Source of the DNA: Burkholderia cepacia ATCC 25416
GTDB lineage: Bacteria > Pseudomonadota > Gammaproteobacteria > Burkholderiales > Burkholderiaceae
DNA length: 64,000 nucleotides
Direction: 5' to 3'
Assembly (NCBI RefSeq): GCF_001411495.1
Contig: NZ_CP012982.1
Span: 558,001 to 622,000 of the forward strand
Shown here: one piece after another, positions 53,082 through 62,968 of the stretch
Numbering within the stretch: position 1 is the first letter of the stretch
Layout of the letters: every line of letters begins with the position of its first letter
Made by a program: the position numbers and the translations under genes
Notes under the pieces: model-generated
What the model saw: only the letters and a program-made list of their open reading frames with translations
Told to the model about the DNA's origin: nothing
Database searches by the model: none

Positions 53082-54041
53082 TCAAGACGTCACCGGCGGC
53101 ATCGCCGCACGGTGGGGGGCAAGATTCGCGCGGCGGGCATCGCGCGCGCCGCGGCGCACCGCGCGCCAGTGCTCGCGGATCCGCTCGCGCTTCGCCGTAT
53201 GCAGCGACAGCAGAACGTGCGCGAGGCCCGGGTAGACGCGCGTACCGACCAGCGTCCACCACCACCACGCGATTTCGCGCCGCACGGGCGGCAGGTGCTC
53301 GCGCAGGATCAGGTGCAGGTTGTATGCGCCGTTGCTGATCGCATTCAGCGACGCGGCATCGCGCCGGTCGTCGTCGAAGCGTTCCGCCGGAAAATGATCG
53401 ACCGCGATCGCCGGGTCGTAGACGAGCTTCCAGCCGGCGCGCTGCACGTGCATGCTGAAACCCATGTCGTTGTGCACCTGCGCACCGGCGCCGCGCAGCC
53501 GCGTGTCGAAGCGCAGCCGCTCGATCGCGGCACGGCGGTAGCTCATGTTCGCGCCTTTCAGCATGTCGACTTCGCGCATGCCGCCGACGCCGAGGTGATG
53601 GTTGCCGACGATCTTGCCGGACAGCGTGAGCTGGCCGACGAGCTCGCGCGATTCGTCGAGCACGCGGCCCTTCTCGTGCACCCAGTCGCGGCCGCCGACC
53701 GCGCCCACGCGCGGGTCGGCCTCGAACGCCGACTCGACGCGGGCGAGCCAGTCGGGATGCGGCGCCGCGTCGTCGTCGGTGATCGCGACGATGTCGCCGT
53801 TCGCCGAGTCGAGCCCCTTGTTCAGCGCGGCGACCTGGCCCGGCACATCGACCGGCACGATGCGCAGCGGCAGCGCGCCGCCGACCGCCGGATCGGCGAG
53901 CCGTTCGTGCGTGGCATCGTCCTCCGGGCGCGCGACGACGATCACCTCGTCGGGCAGCCGCTGCTGCCGCTGCAGCGCCAGCAGGCAGCGCGCGAGGTCG
54001 GCGGGGCGCCGATAGGTCGGAACGAGCACGGAAATTTTCAT
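53082..54041 (-). CDS. bceG: Cepacian glycosyltransferase BceG (GT2)
   Basis: The 319-residue GT-A protein of family 2 begins KISVLVPTYRRPADLARCL. Its metal-binding DxD region reads IVAITDDDAAPHPDWL (about 91-106), and an acceptor-side acid is in GAGAQVHNDMGFS. It acts on the lipid-linked oligosaccharide in the cytoplasm. A clear ribosome site (AGGAG) sets the ATG at 54041. It lies 64 bases after bceF. Confidence 0.87.
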   Translation of the reverse strand: MKISVLVPTYRRPADLARCLLALQRQQRLPDEVIVVARPEDDATHERLADPAVGGALPLRIVPVDVPGQVAALNKGLDSANGDIVAITDDDAAPHPDWLARVESAFEADPRVGAVGGRDWVHEKGRVLDESRELVGQLTLSGKIVGNHHLGVGGMREVDMLKGANMSYRRAAIERLRFDTRLRGAGAQVHNDMGFSMHVQRAGWKLVYDPAIAVDHFPAERFDDDRRDAASLNAISNGAYNLHLILREHLPPVRREIAWWWWTLVGTRVYPGLAHVLLSLHTAKRERIREHWRAVRRGARDARRANLAPHRAAMPPVTS

Positions 54042-54105
54042 CGTTGGTTCTCCTGTCGACCGGGCAGGCGGCACGCGCGGCCCGCCCGGTTACGTGCGAT
54101 TCGGA

Positions 54106-56331
54106 TCAGGCGCTCAGGTATTCATGCACGGCCGCATAACCGCGGCCGTAGCCGCGCGCCTTCGGCGGCACGCCGTTGAAGATCCCGCCTTCCAGATCGA
54201 CGCCCGCGGTACGCAGGCGCTTGATCGCGTCGGCGATCTCGCCTTCGGTATGCATGCCCGAGCGCAGCACGAGGAACGTCGAGCCGGCCATGCGGCCGAT
54301 GATGGTCGCGTCGGTCACCGCCAGCACCGGCGGCGAATCGATCAGCACGACGTCGTAGCGCTTGCCGAGCCCTTCGAGGTATTGCGGCAGGCGCGTCGAC
54401 ATCAGCAGCTCCGACGGGTTCGGCGGGCGCGTGCCGGCCGAGATGAACGACAGGCCCTGCACCGGCGTCTCGCGCACGGCGTCCTCGAGCGCCGACTGGT
54501 CGCTCAGCAGCTCGGACAGGCCCGGCTGCGAGGTGAGGCCGAAGTAGCGGTCGAGCAGGCCGCGGCGCATGTCGGCGTCGATCAGCAGCACGCGCTTGCC
54601 CGAATGCGCGAGCAGCACCGCGAGGTTGACCGTCAGGAAGCTCTTGCCGATGCCGGGCGTCGGGCCCGTCAGCACGATCACGCGGTTCTTCGCGTCCATC
54701 ATCGCGAACTGCATCGCGGTGCGCAGGCTGCGCAGGCTCTCGACGCTCAGATCCTTCGGACGCAGGCTCGCGAGGATCGGCCGTGTGCGGCTGCCGCTCT
54801 TCTCGGCCGCCGCGTCGAGCTTCACCTGCTCGGCGCTTTGCGGCACCAGCCCGTACAGCGGCAGGTTGAACGCGCGCTCGATGCGGTCGGGGTCCTCGAT
54901 GCCCTGGAACAGGTTGCGGCGCAGGAACACGACGCCGGTGCCGAGGATCAGCCCGAGGAACACCGCGGCCGACAGGATCAGCACCTTCTTCGGCTTGACC
55001 GGGGCGCCCGGACGCAGCGCGGAGTCGACGAGGTGGATGTTGCCGCCCGTGCCGGCCTTCTGCACCGACAGCTCCTGCACGCGGTTCAGCAGCAGCACGT
55101 AGATGTCCTCGGCGACCTTCGCGTCGCGCTGCAGCTGGACGGCCTTCACTTCGGTGGCCGGCAGGCTGCGGAAGCGGTTGCTGAACTTGTCCTTCTCGCC
55201 CTGCAGCTCGGCGAGCTGCTGCTTCGCGGCGATCACCATCGGGTGCGAATCGGTGAAGCGCTGCGCGAGCGACGCGAGCTGCAGGCGCTGCGCGGCGATC
55301 TGCTGCTCGTACTGCACGCTGCCCTCGAGGTAGACCTTCGCCTCGTCGCTCGCGTTGATCGAGCCCGACGTGCGCTGGTACTGCGTCAGCGCGGCTTCCG
55401 CCCGTTCGAGGTCGGCCTTCAGGCGCGGTTCCTCGCCCTTCAGGAAGTCGAGCATCTTGGTCGCTTCGGCCTGCTTCGCGACCACGTGCTGGTTCAGGTA
55501 CGACTGCGCGAGCGCGTTCGCGATCGCGGCGGTCTGGTCCGGGTCCTTGCCTTCGAGCGAGATCTGCACGACGCCCGTCTGCTTGCCCTGCTCGGTCACC
55601 TGGATGCCGGCCTGGAAGCCGCTGATCGCGTCGAGATCGTTGTAGCGGACCACCGTGAACTGCGTGCCGGGGCGCGCGACGAGCTTCGACACGAGCAGCG
55701 TCACGCCGCCGCCCTGCGTCGATTCGCCGACCTGGCCCGACAGCAGCCGCGTGCCGTTCTGGTCGACGAGCGAATAGGTGCCGTTCGGGCCGGCCGTCAG
55801 CGTCAGCTTCTTGCCTTCGAGCGTGGGCACGACGCTGATCGAATCGACGTCGGCGACTTCACCGCCCCATGCATACGATTGCAGGCCGAGCCACGGCCGC
55901 GACGGCGTGCCCGGCGTCGCGACACGCGCGGCGAGGCTGCCGATCAGCGGCAGCGTCTTCGGCACGACCGAGAAATTCAGCTTGAACTGGTCGACCACCG
56001 GCGCGACGACGCCGCGGCTCTTGATGATCTCGATTTCCGCATCGGTCTGCGCCTGCTGCGGACCGGAGTTGATCGTCGCGCCGGTCTGCGTCTGCGTGAG
56101 CGCCTGCGACGTGTTGTCGTTGCTCTCGACCCGCACGTGCACGTCGGCCTGGTACACCGGCTTCGCGACGTAGCAGTAGAGGCCGGCGAGCGCGACGACC
56201 GTCACCGCGATGCCGAGCAGCAGCCAGATGTCGTCCATGATCACCTGGAGCAACTGGCCGAGGACGACGTCCTCTTCCTCGGTTTTCACGGACAGATCCG
56301 CGTAGGAGTGTTTCGCTTGCGTGTTCACCAT
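54106..56331 (-). CDS. bceF: BceF, BY-type tyrosine autokinase (Wzc-like copolymerase)
   Basis: The 741-residue inner-membrane protein has an N-terminal Wzz domain with one helix near 40, a long periplasmic coiled region and a second helix near 440-460. A cytoplasmic kinase follows (about 530-720): Walker A GPTPGIGKSF, Walker A-prime LLIDADMRRG and Walker B VLIDSPP. The Tyr cluster at the end (GYGRGYAAVHEYLSA) is the autophosphorylation site. It controls chain length and export of cepacian with BceD and BceE. GGGA precedes the ATG. Confidence 0.94.
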   Translation of the reverse strand: MVNTQAKHSYADLSVKTEEEDVVLGQLLQVIMDDIWLLLGIAVTVVALAGLYCYVAKPVYQADVHVRVESNDNTSQALTQTQTGATINSGPQQAQTDAEIEIIKSRGVVAPVVDQFKLNFSVVPKTLPLIGSLAARVATPGTPSRPWLGLQSYAWGGEVADVDSISVVPTLEGKKLTLTAGPNGTYSLVDQNGTRLLSGQVGESTQGGGVTLLVSKLVARPGTQFTVVRYNDLDAISGFQAGIQVTEQGKQTGVVQISLEGKDPDQTAAIANALAQSYLNQHVVAKQAEATKMLDFLKGEEPRLKADLERAEAALTQYQRTSGSINASDEAKVYLEGSVQYEQQIAAQRLQLASLAQRFTDSHPMVIAAKQQLAELQGEKDKFSNRFRSLPATEVKAVQLQRDAKVAEDIYVLLLNRVQELSVQKAGTGGNIHLVDSALRPGAPVKPKKVLILSAAVFLGLILGTGVVFLRRNLFQGIEDPDRIERAFNLPLYGLVPQSAEQVKLDAAAEKSGSRTRPILASLRPKDLSVESLRSLRTAMQFAMMDAKNRVIVLTGPTPGIGKSFLTVNLAVLLAHSGKRVLLIDADMRRGLLDRYFGLTSQPGLSELLSDQSALEDAVRETPVQGLSFISAGTRPPNPSELLMSTRLPQYLEGLGKRYDVVLIDSPPVLAVTDATIIGRMAGSTFLVLRSGMHTEGEIADAIKRLRTAGVDLEGGIFNGVPPKARGYGRGYAAVHEYLSA

Positions 56332-56381
56332 TCGTTCCCGCTTGAGTGGTGCCGGGGCGGAGGTACCGCCCCGGCGGGCTA

Positions 56382-57560
56382 TCAGCGCGTGATTTGCCGC
56401 ATGTAGAAGATCGTCTGGATCGTCGGCAACACCTGCTGCAGCACTCGGTTGAACTGCACCGAGCTGGCCGTGCTGACGTAGACCACATCGAGCGGCTGAA
56501 GCGGGAAGCGGCTCGACAGCATCAGCGCATCGGGCTGCGTCATGTCGAGACGGAACACTTCAGGCTTCGTCGGGTTGTCGCGCATGCCGCGCATCACGTA
56601 GATCTTGCGCGGGTTCGCATCGGTGTCGAGGATGCCGCCGCCGGCCGTCAACGCATCGGCGATGGTCAGCTTGCCCTTGAGCATCGGCACCGTGACCGGC
56701 GTCTTGACTTCGCCCATGATGAACACGCGGCTGTCGCTGCGGTCCGGCACGTTGATGATGTCGCCCTGCTGCAGCATCACGTTCTGCCGCACCTCGCCGC
56801 GGTCGAGCACGCCGTTCGCGTCGAGCGTGTAGAGCTTGCCGTCGCGCGTCAGGCGCACGCGCTGCAGATCGGCGTCGGTGGTCGAGCCGCCCGAACGCGA
56901 GATCGCGTCGACCAGCGTCAGCGGCACGTCGCTCATCGCGAGCGGGCCCGGCGTCTTCACCTCGCCGGTCACCTGCACCTTCTGGCTGCGGAACGACAGC
57001 ACGCGCACGTCGAGCTGCGGATTCTTCACGTAACGCGCGAGTCGCGTGGCCAGCTCGTCACGGGTCTGCGCGATCGTCTTGCCCGCCACGTGGATGCGGC
57101 CGACGAACGGGAAGAAGATCGTGCCGTCGGCGGCCACCGTCTGGCCATAAGGATCGGCCTGGCCCGGCAGCGACGACGAATAGGGTTGCTGCAGCGCGCC
57201 CGCGATCGTCTGCGTCGTGTTGCCGCCGCTCGAGAACGACTGGCCCTGCGGCGTCGTCAGCTCCGGGTGGTCCCAGACGGTGACGCCGAGGATGTCCTGC
57301 GGCCCGATGCGGTACACGTATTGCGACGGATCGGTATAGCGTCCGGGCGGCAGCGGATGGTCGACCTGCGCCTTCTGCAGCTGGTCCATCACCACTTTGG
57401 CGTCGATGTAATGAACCGGATAGGTCTCGGCCGCTTGCTGGCGGCCTTCGTCCTTCAGGTTCGACGAGTCGAGGTAGTTGCCGGGCGCGGTTGCACAGGC
57501 TGACAGGAAGGTCGTCAGCGCGACGGCAAGCGCCACCGGGCGCATCGGGCGTTTCAGCAT
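56382..57560 (-). CDS. bceE: BceE, outer-membrane polysaccharide exporter (Wza-like)
   Basis: The 392-residue lipoprotein has a signal peptide with a lipobox LSAC (Cys about 22). A poly_export domain (about 75-185; YRIGPQDILGVTVWDHPEL) and two SLBB domains (about 190-350) follow. It forms the outer-membrane channel for cepacian. Two starts are possible, 57560 and 57575; the first gives a compact signal peptide. Both overlap the end of bceD (by 7 or 22 bases). Confidence 0.92.
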   Translation of the reverse strand: MLKRPMRPVALAVALTTFLSACATAPGNYLDSSNLKDEGRQQAAETYPVHYIDAKVVMDQLQKAQVDHPLPPGRYTDPSQYVYRIGPQDILGVTVWDHPELTTPQGQSFSSGGNTTQTIAGALQQPYSSSLPGQADPYGQTVAADGTIFFPFVGRIHVAGKTIAQTRDELATRLARYVKNPQLDVRVLSFRSQKVQVTGEVKTPGPLAMSDVPLTLVDAISRSGGSTTDADLQRVRLTRDGKLYTLDANGVLDRGEVRQNVMLQQGDIINVPDRSDSRVFIMGEVKTPVTVPMLKGKLTIADALTAGGGILDTDANPRKIYVMRGMRDNPTKPEVFRLDMTQPDALMLSSRFPLQPLDVVYVSTASSVQFNRVLQQVLPTIQTIFYMRQITR

Positions 57561-57997
57561 AGTTTCTGTAGCCATCCTTGAACCAGACGTTCGATCAGTG
57601 AGTAGCTCTCGCGGTAATCGGCCTCGGGGCCGCCGTGCGGGTCGGCAATCTCGGCCCCTTCCCACTTGCCGAGCAGGTGGACCTTGCCGCGCGCGAACGG
57701 ATCGACCTTTTCGACGGCCGCGATCTGTCCGCGCTCGCTGACGAGAATCAGGTCGGCGTCGCGCACGATCCGGCGCGACAGCCGCCGCGAGCGATGGGTC
57801 GTCGCATCGACGCCCCGCTCGGCGAGCAGCTGCCGCATCACCGGATCGATGCCGTCGCCGTCGTTCGCATGCACGCCGGCCGAATGGAACGTCGGGCGCG
57901 GGCCGCCGCGCGACGCGGCGTGCGACTTGAACAGCATTTCCGCTGCCGGGCTGCGGCAGACGTTCGCGTGACAGACGATCAGGATGTTCCGGAACAT
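57554..57997 (-). CDS. bceD: BceD, low-molecular-weight protein-tyrosine phosphatase
   Basis: The 147-residue enzyme has the P-loop CHANVCRSP (Cys9, Arg15) and the acid region ADPHGG late in the chain, both as in Wzb-type phosphatases. It dephosphorylates the tyrosine kinase BceF. Ala replaces the usual Gly in the loop (CxGNxCRSP). It follows bceC by 30 bases and overlaps bceE. Confidence 0.94.
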   Translation of the reverse strand: MFRNILIVCHANVCRSPAAEMLFKSHAASRGGPRPTFHSAGVHANDGDGIDPVMRQLLAERGVDATTHRSRRLSRRIVRDADLILVSERGQIAAVEKVDPFARGKVHLLGKWEGAEIADPHGGPEADYRESYSLIERLVQGWLQKLC

Positions 57998-58027
57998 GGC
58001 GTCTCGTAACGAGTGACGGGAAACGGG

Positions 58028-59440
58028 TTACGCGCTCGCGGGCGCGGTGCCCGGCACACGCGCGGCGACGGCCTGGCGCGAGCCCGGCCGGCCGATCGGG
58101 TGGTATTCGATGCCCAGCTCGGTCATCGTCTCCGGCTCGTACAGGTTGCGGCCGTCGAAGATCACCGGCGCTTTCCACAGGCGGCCGAGCGCGACGAAGT
58201 CGGGGCTCTTGAAGATCTTCCATTCGGTGACGATCACGAGCGCGTCGGCATCGCGCGCGGCCTGCGCCTCGTCGTCGACGAAGGAGAGGCGCTCGAGCCA
58301 GCTCGGGTGATCGGCGAGATCGAGCGCGATCACGCGGCGCGCTTCCTCCTGCGCGACCGGGTCGTACGCGGCGATGCGCGCCCCGCGCGACAGCAGCTCG
58401 GCGATCAGCTCGCGGCTCGGCGCTTCGCGCATGTCGTCGGTGTTCGGCTTGAACGCGAGGCCCCAGATCGCGAACGTGCGGCCGGTCAGGTCCTCGCCGA
58501 AGCGGGCGACGATCTTCTCGGCGAGCACGCGCTTTTGCGTGGCGTTGACCGACGACACGGCCTTCAGGATCTGCAGTGCCTGCCCGTGCTCGTCGGCCGT
58601 GCGGATCAGCGCCTCGACATCCTTCGGGAAGCACGAGCCGCCGTAGCCGCAGCCGGCATACAGGAAGTGATAGCCGATGCGCGGATCGGAGCCGATCCCG
58701 CGGCGCACGGCCTCGATGTCCGCGCCGAAGCGGTCGGCGAGGTTCGCCAGCTCGTTCATGAACGAGATGCGGGTCGCGAGCATCGCGTTCGCCGCGTATT
58801 TCGTGAACTCGGCCGAGCGCACGTCCATGTACAGCGTGCGTTCGTGGTTGCGGTTGAACGGCGCATAGAGCTTCTTCATCAGCTCGCGCGCGCGCTCGCC
58901 CGGCACGTCGTCGTCGCAGCCGATCACGATGCGGTCCGGCCGCGTGAAATCGTCGACCGCCGCGCCTTCCTTCAGGAATTCCGGATTCGACACGACCGAG
59001 AACATCTGGTCGCCGCCGCGCTTCGCGAGCTCCTCGGCCACCGCCGCGCGCACGCGCTCGGCCGTGCCGACCGGCACCGTCGACTTGTCGACGATCACCT
59101 TGAAGCCCGTCATGTAACGGCCGATGTTGCGCGCCGCCGCGAGCACGTATTGCAGGTCGGCCGAGCCGTCCTCGTCGGGCGGCGTGCCGACCGCGATGAA
59201 CTGCACGTCGCCGTGCGCGACCGCGGCCTCGATATCGGTCGAGAAGCGCAGGCGGCCCGCCGAGCGGTTGCGCGCGATCACTTCCTTGAGGCCCGGCTCG
59301 TGGATCGGCACGCCGCCGTTGTTCAGGATGTCGATCTTTGCCTGGTCGACGTCGAGACAGAACACGTCGTGCCCGATGTCGGCGAGACAGGCGCCGGTGA
59401 CAAGACCTACGTAACCGCTGCCGATGATAGTCAGATTCAT
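58028..59440 (-). CDS. bceC: BceC, UDP-glucose 6-dehydrogenase
   Basis: The 470-residue enzyme makes UDP-glucuronic acid, the source of the glucuronate in cepacian. It has the NAD site [20 protein letters not shown] at the N-terminus and the catalytic Cys in [18 protein letters not shown] (about 260). A C-terminal UDP-binding domain starts near 320. Length fits the short, single-chain bacterial family. It lies 73 bases after bceB. Confidence 0.96.
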   Translation of the reverse strand: MNLTIIGSGYVGLVTGACLADIGHDVFCLDVDQAKIDILNNGGVPIHEPGLKEVIARNRSAGRLRFSTDIEAAVAHGDVQFIAVGTPPDEDGSADLQYVLAAARNIGRYMTGFKVIVDKSTVPVGTAERVRAAVAEELAKRGGDQMFSVVSNPEFLKEGAAVDDFTRPDRIVIGCDDDVPGERARELMKKLYAPFNRNHERTLYMDVRSAEFTKYAANAMLATRISFMNELANLADRFGADIEAVRRGIGSDPRIGYHFLYAGCGYGGSCFPKDVEALIRTADEHGQALQILKAVSSVNATQKRVLAEKIVARFGEDLTGRTFAIWGLAFKPNTDDMREAPSRELIAELLSRGARIAAYDPVAQEEARRVIALDLADHPSWLERLSFVDDEAQAARDADALVIVTEWKIFKSPDFVALGRLWKAPVIFDGRNLYEPETMTELGIEYHPIGRPGSRQAVAARVPGTAPASA

Positions 59441-59513
59441 GATGTGTCGGACCTCTTGACCAATGATTCGAAATTCGTAAAACCGCGATGCCTGCGTGGC
59501 GCGGCCTCGGTAC

Positions 59514-60887
59514 TCAGTACGCGTTGCTGCCGGTGAAGCCTTTCCAGAGCGTCAGCACGACGATCTTGATGTCGAGCCAGAACGACCAGTTCTGCATGTA
59601 GTACAGATCGAGCTTCACGCGCCCCATCATCTTCTCGATCTGGTCGGTCTCGCCGCGAAAGCCGTTGATCTGCGCCCAGCCGGTGATGCCCGGCTTGATC
59701 CGGTAGCGGAACATGTAGCCCTTGACGAGATCCTTGTAGATGTCGTCGTGCGCGAGCGCATGCGGGCGCGGGCCGACGACCGACATCTCGCCCTTCAATA
59801 CGTTGATGAACTGCGGCAGCTCGTCGAGGCTCGTGCGGCGCAGGAACCGGCCGACCGGCGTCACGCGCGAGTCGTTCTTCGTCGCCTGCGTGACCTGCCC
59901 GGCCACTTCCTGGTGCACCTTCATCGAGCGGAACTTGTAGATCTCGAACTCGTGCCCGTCGATGCCCTTGCGTTTCTGGCGGAAGAACACCGGCCCGCGC
60001 GACGTCAGCTTGATCAGGCCGGCAATCAGCACCATCACCGGCGCGAGCGCGGTGAGCGCGGCCAGCGCGAACAGCCGGTCGAACACGAACTTCGGCAGGA
60101 TCCGCACGTCGGTGATCGGCGACGCCGCGAGGTTGATCGCCGGCACGCCGAGCACCTCGACCACTTCCTGGTTGAAGAACGACAGCGTGCGCACGTCCGG
60201 GATGAAACGGATGTTGACGAAGTCGTGGCGGAACACGGTCACGATCTGGTGAATCCGGCGTTCCTCCGTGATCGGCAGCGTGAGCCACAGCTCGCTGATC
60301 GCGCGGCTGCGCACCAGCCACACCAGCGATTCGAACTGCCGCTCGATGCGCACGTCGTCGAGCGCGACCTCGCCCGGCGCTTCGCTTTCGTCGTATACGC
60401 ACACCGGGTTGAAACCGGCCTCCGGCCGCGCCCGCATCTGCGCGATCAGCCGCCGCGCCGCCGGCGTCCCGCCGACGATCGCGACCGCCTTCAGGTTGTA
60501 GCCGCCTCGGCGCAGCTGCCGCAGCACGACGTGCACGCAGGTTTTCGAGCCGGCGAGCAGCGCCATCGTCACGAGCGCCCAGTAACCCAGCCACAGCCGC
60601 GACAGGTCGCCCGACTGGTGGAAGCTGAAGCTCATCAGGATGCCCGCGAGCTCGACCACGAGCCATGCGAACGCAACCCGGCCCACCAGCCCGACGAGAC
60701 GCTTGCCGCGCCACGACTGGTAAATGCCGATGGCCGGAAAGAACACGACGACGAGCAGGCAGTCGAACAGCACCGTCGTGCGCTGCAGGTCGTTGAGCCA
60801 GATGCTGCCGTCGTGCAGTGCGGCGGCGATCAGCGCCCCCGCTACGACCATCGCGATATCGATGACTCTCGCCAGCACGCTCAACAT
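59514..60887 (-). CDS. bceB: BceB, undecaprenyl-phosphate glucose phosphotransferase
   Basis: The 457-residue membrane protein starts cepacian synthesis by placing glucose-1-phosphate on undecaprenyl phosphate. It has four N-terminal helices, a CoA-binding-like domain (about 145-260), a fifth helix near 275 and the catalytic domain (about 285-457; [55 protein letters not shown]). GAGGAAG precedes the ATG at 60887, which rules out a longer reading. It is the first gene of the minus-strand operon. Confidence 0.95.
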   Translation of the reverse strand: MLSVLARVIDIAMVVAGALIAAALHDGSIWLNDLQRTTVLFDCLLVVVFFPAIGIYQSWRGKRLVGLVGRVAFAWLVVELAGILMSFSFHQSGDLSRLWLGYWALVTMALLAGSKTCVHVVLRQLRRGGYNLKAVAIVGGTPAARRLIAQMRARPEAGFNPVCVYDESEAPGEVALDDVRIERQFESLVWLVRSRAISELWLTLPITEERRIHQIVTVFRHDFVNIRFIPDVRTLSFFNQEVVEVLGVPAINLAASPITDVRILPKFVFDRLFALAALTALAPVMVLIAGLIKLTSRGPVFFRQKRKGIDGHEFEIYKFRSMKVHQEVAGQVTQATKNDSRVTPVGRFLRRTSLDELPQFINVLKGEMSVVGPRPHALAHDDIYKDLVKGYMFRYRIKPGITGWAQINGFRGETDQIEKMMGRVKLDLYYMQNWSFWLDIKIVVLTLWKGFTGSNAY

Positions 60888-61315
60888 GTCTGCTTCCTCT
60901 TTGAACAGGCGTTTGCCGAACAGCTCCTTGTGCGACCCGTGCCGCACATTCGATTCAAACGTTGCATGACGCTATTGAAGCGGTAAGAAAATTCCGCCTC
61001 AAGCGCACAAGTATTTCGAAAAATAATCGGAAATTCTTGCTGCGTAGTTTTTGAATTAAATCGGCAGGTTTTCCCGAAATGATCGCGAATCGGGAATTTT
61101 TCGGAAGCTTTACGGTTTCCACTCACCCTTTGCGGACGGTCAACACCAGCCGATTCACCGATTTATTTTTTACTTTTTTATTTGCACCGGATGCTGGCGA
61201 GGAAAATTCTTCCCGGTGAATGCCCGGCGAATATCAGGCAATGGGCCCGGTTTTATTGTCGATTTACTTCATGCTACAACGGCAGGCACTGACTTCAACC
61301 GTGGAGAGTGTCAAC
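60888..61315. promoter_or_regulatory. AT-rich divergent control region bceA/bceB
   Basis: The 428 bases between the divergent bceB and bceA genes are much richer in A+T than the flanks (runs such as TTTATTTTTTACTTTTTTAT). An inverted repeat TTCCCGA (61071-61077) and TCGGGAA (61090-61096) lies near the centre. No clear -24/-12 or -35/-10 pair was fixed. It must hold the promoters for both transcripts. Confidence 0.65.
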
Positions 61316-62842
61316 ATGAATGCTCCGGCCGTGGCTGCCGAAACGCGCCATTCCCCTTCCGCCGCACCCGCCGCCGGCACGCGCGTCGCCGTGCAACCGG
61401 TGATTCTCGCCGGCGGCTCCGGCACGCGCCTGTGGCCGATGTCGCGCGAGCGCTTTCCGAAACAGCTGATCGGCTTGCTCGGCGAACATTCGTTGCTGCA
61501 GTCGACCGCGCTGCGCCTCGACGGCCTGGCGGGCGATCATCCGCTGACCGACGACGTGCTGATCGTATGCGGCGAGGATCACCGCTTCACGACCGCCGAA
61601 CAGCTGCGCCTGACCGGCAAGTCCGCATCGATCATGCTCGAGCCGATCGCCCGCGACACCGCGCCCGCGCTGACGCTCGCCGCGCTGCGGCTCGTCGCCG
61701 ACGGCAACGACGCGATCATGACCGTGATGCCGGCCGACCATGCGGTGGCCGACCTGCCGCGCTTTCACGCCGCGGTCGCGGCCGGCGTGCACTGCGCGAA
61801 GCAAGGCCGGATCGCGACGATGGGCATCGTGCCCAAGCACGCGGAAACCGGCTACGGCTACATCCGCGTCGGCGCGCCGCTCGGCGACGCCGCGACGGGC
61901 AGCCTCGACGTGCGCCGCCTCGATCGTTTCGTCGAGAAACCGCATCTCGAACTCGCTCGGCAGTACGTCGCATCGGGCGAATACTGGTGGAACAGCGGGA
62001 TCTTCATCGTGCGCGCATCGGTGTGGCTGAAGGCGATCAGCCAGCTCGAACCCGCGATCTACGCGGCCTGCGAACAGGCCGTCGCCCAGGGCAAGGCCGA
62101 CGGCGATTTCTTCCGCGTCGATCGCGATGCATTCGCCGCGTCGCCGTCGAACTCGATCGACTACGCGGTGATGGAGCCGCTCGCGAGCCTGCCGCAACTG
62201 TGCGAGAGCGTCGTCGTGCCGCTCGACGCGGGCTGGTCGGACGTCGGCTCGTGGGATGCGATCTGGCAGATCTCGGAGAAGGACGAAGCCGGCAACGTCG
62301 GCCGCGGCCACGTGCTGCTCGAAGACGCGGAATCGACGTTCGCGCATTCGGAAAGCCGGCTCGTCGCCTGCGTCGGCACGCAGAACCTCGTCGTCGTCGA
62401 AACCCCCGACGCCGTGCTCGTCGCGGACAAGTCGCGCGTGCAGGACGTGAAGAAAATCGTCGGGCGCATCAAGGCGCAACGCGGCGCGGAAGCGTCCGAT
62501 CACCGCAAGGTGCATCGCCCGTGGGGCCACTACGACTCGGTCGACATGGGCGAACGCTTCCAGGTGAAACGCATCGTCGTGAAACCGGGTGCGCGACTGT
62601 CGCTGCAGATGCACCACCACCGCGCCGAACACTGGATCGTCGTGCGCGGCACCGCGCGCATCACGCGCGGCGACGAAACGTTCCTGCTGTCCGAAAACGA
62701 ATCGACGTACATCCCGCTCGGCGTGTCGCATCGCCTCGAGAACCCGGGCAAGATGCCGCTCGAGCTGATCGAAGTACAGTCGGGCGCGTATCTCGGCGAG
62801 GACGACATCGTCCGCTTCGACGATACCTACGGCCGCCAGTAA
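61316..62842 (+). CDS. bceA: BceA, mannose-1-phosphate guanylyltransferase / mannose-6-phosphate isomerase
   Basis: The 508-residue two-function enzyme supplies GDP-mannose for cepacian. The N-terminal guanylyltransferase domain carries ILAGGSGTRLWPMSRERFPK (about 29-48) and FVEKP; the C-terminal cupin isomerase domain (about 390-500) carries HRPWGHYDSVD and QMHHHRAEHWIVV with the metal-binding His. GGAG before the ATG at 61316 is preferred to a longer reading from 61220 in the control region. It diverges from the other ten bce genes. Confidence 0.95.
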   Translation: MNAPAVAAETRHSPSAAPAAGTRVAVQPVILAGGSGTRLWPMSRERFPKQLIGLLGEHSLLQSTALRLDGLAGDHPLTDDVLIVCGEDHRFTTAEQLRLTGKSASIMLEPIARDTAPALTLAALRLVADGNDAIMTVMPADHAVADLPRFHAAVAAGVHCAKQGRIATMGIVPKHAETGYGYIRVGAPLGDAATGSLDVRRLDRFVEKPHLELARQYVASGEYWWNSGIFIVRASVWLKAISQLEPAIYAACEQAVAQGKADGDFFRVDRDAFAASPSNSIDYAVMEPLASLPQLCESVVVPLDAGWSDVGSWDAIWQISEKDEAGNVGRGHVLLEDAESTFAHSESRLVACVGTQNLVVVETPDAVLVADKSRVQDVKKIVGRIKAQRGAEASDHRKVHRPWGHYDSVDMGERFQVKRIVVKPGARLSLQMHHHRAEHWIVVRGTARITRGDETFLLSENESTYIPLGVSHRLENPGKMPLELIEVQSGAYLGEDDIVRFDDTYGRQ

Positions 62843-62851
62843 TACACGTGC

Positions 62852-62886
62852 GCCCGGGGCGCCGCTTCGACGGCGGCGCCCCGGGC
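62852..62886. terminator. Strong hairpin after bceA
   Basis: GCCCGGGGCGCCGC and GCGGCGCCCCGGGC form a perfect fourteen-pair stem with a seven-base loop, ten bases after the bceA stop. It may also serve the facing gene whose stop is at 62969. Confidence 0.8.
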
Positions 62887-62968
62887 GATGCAGGCAGGCA
62901 TGGAAAGACGAGGCTTCCGCGCGGGCGTCGTGGCACACGACGGCCCGCCCGTTTCACCGGTGCGGCGA

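Noticed and set aside
61220..61315. A longer start for bceA
   Set aside because: The extra codons lie in the AT-rich control region, and GGAG directly before the ATG at 61316 favours the shorter protein.
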